From assembly GCA_002413185.1 (NCBI GenBank), contig DHWM01000008.1:1-6249 (forward strand): a stretch of DNA of 6,249 bases. Reading direction: 5' to 3'. Under the pieces are notes generated by a model that did not search any database, was not told the DNA's origin, and was given only the letters and a program-made list of their open reading frames with translations. This document shows, in pieces, positions 1 to 4,328 of the stretch (positions are counted from its first letter, which is position 1; each line of letters begins with the position of its first letter). This DNA is from Actinobacteria bacterium UBA5182. Its GTDB lineage: Bacteria; Actinomycetota; UBA4738. A program made the translations under genes and the position numbers.

Positions 1-552
1 GAGAAGATGAACGACCTCAAGCCCGCGTTCCAGAACGAGAGCTTCGAGCAGATGTTCCCCGGGCAGCTCCACTGGACGGTGACGGCGGGGAACTCCTCCC
101 AGATCTCCGACGGCGCCTCGGCCGTGCTGATCGCGTCCCGGCAGAAGGCCGAAGAGCTGGGGCTGACCCCGCGGGCGCGGTTCGTGTCGTTCTCTCTGGC
201 GGGCGACTCGCCCATCTTGATGCTCACGGCGCCCATCCCGGCGACCAGGCGGGTTTTGGACCGGGCCGGCTTGACGCTCTCTGACATCGAGGTCGTCGAG
301 ATCAACGAGGCGTTCGCGTCCGTGGTCCTGGCGTGGCAGCGAGAGCTCGGCGTGAGCGACGAGTGGCTCGACGACCACGTGAACCCCAACGGCGGGGCCA
401 TCGCGGTCGGCCATCCGCTCGGCGCCACCGGGGCCAAGCTCATGACCACCATGCTGCACGAGCTGGAGCGCCGCGGCGGACGCTACGGCCTGCAGACGAT
501 GTGCGAGGGCGGCGGCATGGCCAACGCAACCATCATCGAGCGTCTCGGCTAG
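1..552 (+). CDS. Acetyl-CoA acetyltransferase / beta-ketothiolase, C-terminal part (5' end outside window)
   Basis: The frame is open from base 1 and ends at TAG 550-552; the ATG at 7 is internal, because the residues before it (Glu-Lys) continue the thiolase fold. These 183 residues cover the end of the N-terminal domain and the whole C-terminal domain. Visible family motifs are TAGNSSQISDGA (nt 85-120), the NEAFA loop (304-318), GHPLG with the catalytic His (codon 412-414) and MCEGGG with the C-terminal catalytic Cys (codon 502-504). The nucleophilic Cys of the first domain lies upstream of the window. Thiolases cleave 3-ketoacyl-CoA with CoA in the last step of beta-oxidation, or run in reverse as acetoacetyl-CoA synthases. 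The ending GLQTMCEGGG...ATIIERL resembles actinobacterial FadA5-type degradative thiolases (from memory, not a search). The protein is presumably cytosolic. A small plus-strand gene follows 25 nt later, probably co-transcribed. The family is certain; the chain-length or steroid substrate is not. Confidence 0.95.
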   Translation, partial: EKMNDLKPAFQNESFEQMFPGQLHWTVTAGNSSQISDGASAVLIASRQKAEELGLTPRARFVSFSLAGDSPILMLTAPIPATRRVLDRAGLTLSDIEVVEINEAFASVVLAWQRELGVSDEWLDDHVNPNGGAIAVGHPLGATGAKLMTTMLHELERRGGRYGLQTMCEGGGMANATIIERLG

Positions 553-577
553 GTCCACGCAGTCGTAGGCTCGATGG

Positions 578-856
578 GTGCTGGCGCTGACCCTCGTCCT
601 TCGGCTCGTCGTTGCCGCGGTCATGTTCCTGCTCATCCTGTTCTTCGGGATGACCTTCCTGCGGGGTGTCGGGCGGTTGATCCCGAAGGAGCGGATCGAG
701 GTGGAGGACGTGGCAGATCTGGCCGTCTTCTTCGTGTGCGGAGAGTGCGGGACCGAATTCCAGGTCACCCGGCTGGGTGAGGTCCAGGTGCCTCGTCACT
801 GCGGCGAGCCCATGCAGGTGGTCCGTCGCCCCCGGCCGCAGCCGCTCGACACGTGA
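578..856 (+). CDS. Small membrane-anchored Cys-knuckle (desulforedoxin-like) protein, 92 aa
   Basis: Not a family I can name. Residues 3-28 form one strongly hydrophobic helix. A short linker rich in charged residues follows, then a metal-knuckle motif: C54-G-E-C57, 16 residues, then H74-C75-G-E-P-M. The tail (residues 82-92) is Arg/Pro-rich. The CxxC ... xCGEPM layout resembles the desulforedoxin/desulfoferrodoxin N-terminal knuckle, where the ligands are CxxC plus CC; here the third ligand would be His. A Zn or Fe site on the cytoplasmic side of the membrane is an inference. GTG 578 is the first usable start: TAG at 566-568 closes the frame upstream and no ATG lies between. No good Shine-Dalgarno is visible, so the start is moderate; an overlapping frame from ATG 574 gives only low-complexity Arg-rich sequence. 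The gene follows the thiolase by 25 nt, suggesting read-through. It converges with the FmdB gene, with 9 nt between the two stops. Confidence 0.72.
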   Translation: MLALTLVLRLVVAAVMFLLILFFGMTFLRGVGRLIPKERIEVEDVADLAVFFVCGECGTEFQVTRLGEVQVPRHCGEPMQVVRRPRPQPLDT

Positions 857-865
857 AGGGCGCCG

Positions 866-1111
866 TCAGCCGTCGGAGATCTCTTCGGCCTTCTCTCTCA
901 GCGCTTTGAAGTCCTTCCGGGGGCGGTCTCCGGGCACCAGAGAGTCGGTGCGCCGGAACCCCCAGCCGGAGAACTTGACGGCTACCCGGCCGTACACGCG
1001 ACGAAGCTCGCCGGCACACTCCGGGCATGGCCCCGGCGGCCCCGATCCCATCGGCTGCACCTCGTCGCGGGCAACGCCACACGAGCGGCACCGATACTCG
1101 TAGACGGGCAC
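866..1111 (-). CDS. FmdB-family zinc-ribbon protein, 81 aa
   Basis: The protein begins MPVYEYRC, the hallmark opening of FmdB-type putative regulatory zinc ribbons (family opening MPxYEYRC). Likely ligands are C8/C11 (CRSC) and C29/C32 (CPEC). The segment FSGWGFRRTD (residues 47-56) matches the conserved F-x-G-x-G-F-x-x-T-D stretch after the second knuckle, and the C-terminal tail is charged and probably helical. The family is named after a gene of the Methylophilus formamidase cluster and its biochemical role is unknown. I chose GTG 1111-1109 over the longer ATG at 1147: only the GTG start gives the family N-terminus, and the extra 12 codons of the longer form run through inverted repeats. 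No Shine-Dalgarno precedes the GTG, which is unusual here. The gene lies 72 nt downstream of crgA on the same strand and is last in the minus-strand block. Confidence 0.85.
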   Translation of the reverse strand: MPVYEYRCRSCGVARDEVQPMGSGPPGPCPECAGELRRVYGRVAVKFSGWGFRRTDSLVPGDRPRKDFKALREKAEEISDG

Positions 1112-1112
1112 C

Positions 1113-1157
1113 GGGCTAGCCCATTGGGATGGCGGGATTCCCCACATGGGGAAATCC
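1113..1157 (-). promoter_or_regulatory. Palindrome cluster in the crgA-fmdB gap
   Basis: Three inverted repeats sit within 45 nt directly upstream of the fmdB GTG. The first is GGGCTAGCCC (1113-1122), a perfect 10-bp palindrome. The second is CCCATTGGG (1120-1128), perfect around a central T and sharing CCC with the first. The third is a larger hairpin with arms GGATTCCCC (1135-1143) and GGGGAAATCC (1148-1157), a 4-nt ACAT loop and one bulged A. The hairpin could slow or end crgA transcription, but no T-run follows it on either strand, so a classical intrinsic terminator is not supported. The 10-bp palindrome touching the start codon could be an operator or an mRNA structure controlling fmdB. 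The repeats are read directly; the function is inference. Confidence 0.45.
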
Positions 1158-1183
1158 GGTGGACAACCGCAGGAGCGGGTGGG

Positions 1184-1435
1184 TCAGCGCCATTGCGTGG
1201 CCGCCAGGAATCCCGCGGCGATCAGCCCCAGCCCCGCAAACAGGTAGAAGTTGTTGGTGTCACCCGAGACGTGCAGAGGCGAGAACCCCGGCATCAGTCC
1301 GAGGTAGTTCAGCACCACCACCAACACGCCCAGGCCCCACAGCGAAAGGATCAGCACTCCGTACCACTTGGGGCTTGGCTTGGGCTTCTTCCTGGGCGGC
1401 GGCTGGTACCGGCGCTTGGATTTCGACTTCGGCAT
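1184..1435 (-). CDS. crgA: Cell division protein CrgA, 83 aa
   Basis: CrgA is a small two-helix membrane protein of Actinomycetota that interacts with FtsZ, FtsI and other divisome parts and helps localise septal peptidoglycan synthesis. Here the N-terminal MPKSKSKRRY and a Lys/Pro-rich cytoplasmic tail (residues 1-22) precede helix 1 (about 24-44, containing VLNYLGLMPG at its end). A short external loop with NNFYLF follows, then helix 2 (about 63-80), and the protein ends FLAATQWR. Both the NYLG and the xxTQWR/MRWH-type endings are family signatures. ATG 1435-1433 was chosen because MPKSK is the family start; GGAG lies 10 nt upstream. Extending further upstream adds only Arg/Pro/Gly-rich residues that overlap the acylase end. 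The usual neighbours of crgA (the pknB/pbpA/rodA/fhaB cluster) are absent from this window. Confidence 0.93.
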   Translation of the reverse strand: MPKSKSKRRYQPPPRKKPKPSPKWYGVLILSLWGLGVLVVVLNYLGLMPGFSPLHVSGDTNNFYLFAGLGLIAAGFLAATQWR

Positions 1436-1466
1436 GAACGGATCGCTCCGGGGTCGTGGCCCGGGC

Positions 1467-1472
1467 ATAGTA
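1467..1472 (-). promoter_or_regulatory. Possible -10 element for crgA
   Basis: On the minus strand these bases read TACTAT, fitting the actinobacterial TAnnnT -10 consensus. A start about 7 nt downstream would give a leader of roughly 25 nt containing the GGAG site of crgA. No TTGACA-like -35 is found at 17-18 nt upstream, so this is a weak call. It stands out mainly because it is an AT-rich island in a GC-rich gap between the acylase stop and crgA. Confidence 0.3.
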
Positions 1473-1482
1473 ACAGCGGCCC

Positions 1483-1500
1483 CTCGCCGGGCTGCCCGAG
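1483..1500 (-). terminator. Possible GC-rich terminator hairpin after the acylase gene
   Basis: About 10 nt after the acylase TAG, the minus strand can fold CGGG-CAG-CCCG (1488-1498), with a short CT/AG extension across a bulge. There is no T-run after it. U-poor hairpins are common at actinobacterial gene ends, but in such GC-rich sequence short stems also arise by chance. If real, it would separate acylase and crgA transcription, consistent with the -10-like TACTAT just downstream. Confidence 0.25.
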
Positions 1501-1509
1501 CCCGCGGCC

Positions 1510-3873
1510 CTAGCTCGGAACCAGGTTCAGCGTCGTCTCGGTCTCGGCCTCCACCGCCCGCCGGGTGAACGGGAGGGGGTGGTGCCGTCCCGTCGACCAC
1601 AGCGGGAACAGGTCGTTGTAGTGCGGGCTGGCCGGGTTGCCCGACTGCCCCACGGTGTGCGTCCCGAGCGAGGCGTCCAGGTCGGACAGGTCGATGATCT
1701 CCCGCCAGGACGCGACCACGACCGTGTCGTAGGTCCCGGCGCCCGGCTCGAAGATGCCCTGGTTGATGGTCTGCTCGTCCCCGCCGTGTGGCGCTTCACC
1801 GCCCGTGAACAATTCCGCCAGATCCGGCACCCTCTCCCCGATCTGCCCGACGAAGCGAACCCTGTGGATTGCGCCCCATGACCACGCGCTCATGTCCTCC
1901 CCCATCCGTGAGGCCAACTCGTCCAGGGCTTCGTCCAGGGTCCGCCTGAGCACTTCGTCGCGGGCTTCCTTCCCGTTCCGGCCGAACCACGTGGCCGTGG
2001 GGAGCTCGAGCAGCTTCGGCAGGACCATCACCTGGAACTCGTTCGTCCACTGCCGCTTGCTGTAGAAGTGCTGGTACAGCGCCTCGCCCAGGCGCGGTCG
2101 GAGCATCGCCTCGGACAGACGGATGCACCACACCTGGTACAGCGCGGCCGGGGCGGAGTCGGGCGACAGCTCGAAGTCCCACTCCCGGAGCATCGCCAGC
2201 GCTTGCTTCTGACGGTCGCCTTCGGGCTCGAGCTCCAGCAGGTTAGGGACGATCTCCATCGCCGGCAGGGACCGCCAGTCCATCTGCATCCGGGCGAACG
2301 ACGCGGCGTCGTGGGTCTCCCGTTCCGTGATGAGCTGAGCGATGCGGCGAGCCCGGAACGGCGCGATGAAGTCCCGTCCCAGCAGGTAGGGATACGAATC
2401 GTCGTGGGGCCTGGCGTTCGCCGTGCAGATGAAGCCTTCGTCGGGGTTGTAGGACCACGGCATCTCCTCGAAGGGGACGTAGCCCTCCCATTCGTTCTCC
2501 CCGGTCCATCCCGGCACGGGCACCGTCCCGTCCCCCCGCCGGCGAATGGGATGCCACCCCGTGCACTGGTAGCCGATGTTTCCGTCGACGTCCGCGTAGA
2601 CGAAGTTCTGGCCGGGACAGGACCACTGGGAGAGCGCGGCCCGGAATTCCTCGAAGGTCGAAGCGGTGTTGAGGCGATGGAGGGTGCCCAGGCTGACCCC
2701 TTCTTCGGCCCCCACCCACCTCAGCGAATACGTCTCGGTGACGCCGCCCTCGATTACTTCGATGTCGCCCAGGCCGATGAGGTACGAACCGAGGATGGGC
2801 CCGTGCCGGGTCTCTCGCACCTCCAGAATCTCGGGCTCAGGGCGCCCTCGCACCGCGATCTCCTCGCGGTGGACGGTGAGCGGTTCCCACATCCCCTCGT
2901 ACAGCGCGGCGGTTCCCTCGTCGTTCAGGCGTTCCCGGTACAGGTCTTGGGTGTCTCCACCCACATTCGTCGCGCCCCACGCGATCCGATCGTTGTGGCC
3001 GAGCGTGACCCCCGCGGCGAAGGGGAGCGCCACGCCCCGAACGTCGATCCCGGGCGCGTTCAGGTGGACCTCGAACCAGATCGATGGGACCTGGGCGAAG
3101 ATGTGCGGGTCATTGGCGAGGAGCGGCATCCCGGTGGCGCTGCGACGTCCAGCCACCACCCAGTTGTTGGAGCCCTGCCCGGATGGGAATCGGGGCGCCT
3201 CGGCCAGGAGGTCCAGTCCGAAGCGCCGTCCCTGAGGACCGCCATCCTTCCCGGGCTGCATCACGGCCGGATTCGCCGGCACGTCCGGAAACAGCGTGGC
3301 CATGGCCTCCCAGCCAAGCGCGTCGGCGATCTCTGCTCGAAGGAGCTCGGCGTCCCAGTTCGTGGAGAGGCTCCACGCCATGAACACGGCCGCTGCGCCG
3401 GCCGCTTCGATGCCCTCGTTCCCGGCGGGAAGATCCGGGTCGAGCTGGAGAATCTCGTATTCGACGGGCTTCGCCGGCATCCGGTCGATCCACGCGTGGA
3501 TCCCCTCGCTGGTCGCCTCGGCGATCTCGAGCGACAGGTCGTCCCACTGCTGGATGTGACGGCGGCCGGCCCGGTTCCAGCCCATGGCTCGGATGAAGCG
3601 GTCCAGAGGAAGAGCGAGTTCTCCGAACAGCCCGGCCAGCCGGCCGGTGCCGAGGCGGTACATGAACTCCATCTGGAACAAGCGCTCTGAGGCCGTGACG
3701 TAGCCCTGGGCGAAGTACAGGTCGTGCGTGTTGCGCGCGTAGATGTGGGGAACGCCCCACCGGTCCCACAGGACTTCGACGGGCTCGCGGAGGCCGGCCA
3801 GTCGCACCTCGCCTTCGACCTCGGGGAGGGCAGCCGCCGCCCGCGCCCGGAGGATGTCCGTGAGTTCGCTCAC
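1510..3873 (-). CDS. Penicillin acylase family (S45, Ntn-hydrolase) amidohydrolase, 787 aa
   Basis: This family hydrolyses amide bonds of N-acyl compounds: beta-lactams, acyl-homoserine lactones, lipopeptides and N-acyl amino acids. The precursor cuts itself into alpha and beta chains. The alpha-chain motif is seen as DRWGVPHIYA (residues 37-46), then FAQGYVTASERLFQME (54-69). The cleavage site is G234-S235 in QGSNNWVV, making Ser235 the N-terminal nucleophile of a 553-residue beta chain. His257 falls at beta position 23, as in cephalosporin and AHL acylases, rather than the Gln of E. coli penicillin G acylase. RHGPI (356-360), N486 (aligned by hand with the oxyanion Asn, beta 241) and GQSGNPASPHYNDLF (742-756) are also present. 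No signal peptide or membrane segment opens the protein, unlike the exported acylases, so it is probably cytoplasmic. The GTG start follows GAGGAGG by 8 nt, which fixes it, and that site lies inside a predicted stem. The substrate is unknown. Confidence 0.94.
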   Translation of the reverse strand: MSELTDILRARAAAALPEVEGEVRLAGLREPVEVLWDRWGVPHIYARNTHDLYFAQGYVTASERLFQMEFMYRLGTGRLAGLFGELALPLDRFIRAMGWNRAGRRHIQQWDDLSLEIAEATSEGIHAWIDRMPAKPVEYEILQLDPDLPAGNEGIEAAGAAAVFMAWSLSTNWDAELLRAEIADALGWEAMATLFPDVPANPAVMQPGKDGGPQGRRFGLDLLAEAPRFPSGQGSNNWVVAGRRSATGMPLLANDPHIFAQVPSIWFEVHLNAPGIDVRGVALPFAAGVTLGHNDRIAWGATNVGGDTQDLYRERLNDEGTAALYEGMWEPLTVHREEIAVRGRPEPEILEVRETRHGPILGSYLIGLGDIEVIEGGVTETYSLRWVGAEEGVSLGTLHRLNTASTFEEFRAALSQWSCPGQNFVYADVDGNIGYQCTGWHPIRRRGDGTVPVPGWTGENEWEGYVPFEEMPWSYNPDEGFICTANARPHDDSYPYLLGRDFIAPFRARRIAQLITERETHDAASFARMQMDWRSLPAMEIVPNLLELEPEGDRQKQALAMLREWDFELSPDSAPAALYQVWCIRLSEAMLRPRLGEALYQHFYSKRQWTNEFQVMVLPKLLELPTATWFGRNGKEARDEVLRRTLDEALDELASRMGEDMSAWSWGAIHRVRFVGQIGERVPDLAELFTGGEAPHGGDEQTINQGIFEPGAGTYDTVVVASWREIIDLSDLDASLGTHTVGQSGNPASPHYNDLFPLWSTGRHHPLPFTRRAVEAETETTLNLVPS

Positions 3874-3880
3874 CTTGGAA

Positions 3881-3922
3881 GCCTCCTCGTGGAGTCTCGC
3901 CCCTCGCCGAACACGAGGCGGC
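3881..3922 (-). promoter_or_regulatory. Stem-loop enclosing the Shine-Dalgarno of the acylase gene
   Basis: In the minus-strand mRNA the segment GCCGCCTCGTG (3922-3912) can pair with CACGAGGAGGC (3891-3881). Ten of 11 positions match, with a single G.A mismatch and a 20-nt loop. The second arm contains the whole GAGGAGG ribosome-binding site (3888-3882), which sits 8 nt before the GTG at 3873. Folding would hide the only ribosome site of the acylase. The pairing is read directly from the bases; a role as translational control (thermometer, ligand or sRNA switch) is inference. No known riboswitch class is recognised. Confidence 0.5.
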
Positions 3923-3925
3923 GAT

Positions 3926-3939
3926 CGGTGAGCTTACCG
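3926..3939 (-). promoter_or_regulatory. Imperfect palindrome containing a -10-like TAAGCT upstream of the acylase
   Basis: The 14 bases CGGTGAGCTTACCG on the plus strand are palindromic except for one base pair. On the minus strand they contain TAAGCT (3936-3931), which fits TAnnnT and equals the -10 proposed for the amidase. Transcription from it would begin near 3924, only about two bases before the SD-hiding stem, so that stem would form the 5' end of the mRNA. No -35 is recognisable 17-18 nt upstream. It could instead be an operator half-site pair. Confidence 0.3.
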
Positions 3940-3951
3940 CCGTGTCGCGTT

Positions 3952-4194
3952 CTACCAGATGCTGGCTCCGGCGAGCGTGCCCGCGGGCGCCTCGGTGGAG
4001 TGCTTGCGCCCGGTGCCCTCGCAGTCGATACACCTCGTGCTGAGGTTGCCGCGGCCCTCGCAGCCGGGACAGAACTCTCCGTACCGCAGGCGCGTGGAAC
4101 CCCCGCAGTACACGCAGACCTCCCGGCCCGATCCGCGGCACGTGGGGCACCGGGTCTCGGTCCAGATGGAGGGAAGGGATGACTCTGCGCTCAT
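3952..4194 (-). CDS. Free-standing DnaJ-type CxxCxGxG zinc-finger protein, 80 aa
   Basis: Four CxxC units occupy residues 16-58: CPTCRGSG (16-23), CVYCGGS (27-33), CPGCEGRG (42-49) and CIDCEGTG (55-62). This is the cysteine-rich domain of DnaJ/Hsp40, which binds two zinc ions (units 1 with 4, 2 with 3) and contacts unfolded or oxidised clients. There is no J domain, G/F region or C-terminal substrate domain, so it is not a DnaJ. Single-domain proteins like this exist in bacteria and plants, some linked to disulfide or metalloprotein assembly; no specific role is assigned here. The N-terminus (15 residues) and C-terminus (18 residues) are low in structure and carry no signal peptide. The ATG is fixed by AAGGAGG at 4210-4204, 9 nt upstream. 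It is the first gene of the minus-strand block, 78 nt ahead of the acylase and divergent from the amidase. Confidence 0.82.
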   Translation of the reverse strand: MSAESSLPSIWTETRCPTCRGSGREVCVYCGGSTRLRYGEFCPGCEGRGNLSTRCIDCEGTGRKHSTEAPAGTLAGASIW

Positions 4195-4292
4195 GTCCTC
4201 TCGCCTCCTTGGCTTGTCTTATGACGGAACGTCGGCACGGGGCCGTGGACCTGAAGCGAGACCTTCGACCTAACCGTTCCGCAGTAGCGGCG

Positions 4293-4328
4293 TTGCGCTC
4301 GTTGAAGGGCCCGCCCTAAGCTGCGGCG
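4293..4328 (+). promoter_or_regulatory. Predicted promoter for a leaderless amidase mRNA
   Basis: TTGCGC (4293-4298) is followed by an 18-nt spacer and TAAGCT (4317-4322). The amidase ATG begins 7 nt after the last base of the -10, exactly where transcription would start. The gene has no Shine-Dalgarno, which agrees with leaderless translation, common in actinomycetes. The -35 matches TTGACA at only three positions; the -10 fits TAnnnT. The divergent gene on the other side has its own strong ribosome site and a weak CATAAG (4223-4218) as a candidate -10. Confidence 0.5.

Noticed and set aside
857..890. Terminator between the convergent genes ending at 856 and 866
   Set aside because: Only a GGCGCC palindrome and a short CCGTC repeat are present. 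There is no stem with a proper loop or T-run.
1116..1124. Two-codon minigene ATG-GGC-TAG on the minus strand just before the fmdB GTG
   Set aside because: Such triplets arise by chance, and here they are a by-product of the GGGCTAGCCC palindrome. No ribosome site precedes it.
1112..1147. Twelve-residue N-terminal extension of the FmdB protein from ATG 1147
   Set aside because: FmdB proteins begin at MPxYEYRC, and the extension would be encoded by palindromic sequence. GTG 1111 is preferred.
2068..3690. 540-codon open frame on the plus strand, opposite the acylase
   Set aside because: It lies entirely antisense to a protein with clear S45 motifs, its translation has no recognisable motif and is Arg/Pro/Gly/Val-rich, and it has no ribosome site. 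It is a shadow of GC-rich third positions.
3110..4150. 346-codon minus-strand frame spanning the zinc-finger gene, the gap and the acylase start
   Set aside because: It crosses two real genes in another frame and translates to Arg/Pro/Gly-rich low-complexity sequence. It is not a fusion protein.
4225..4281. Inverted repeats in the divergent region: CGGAACG/CGTTCCG (4225-4231 and 4275-4281) and CACGGggCCGTG (4236-4247)
   Set aside because: Arms of 5-7 bp, one pair 43 nt apart, are expected by chance in GC-rich DNA, and they do not line up with the predicted promoter elements. Worth revisiting only if conserved in relatives.
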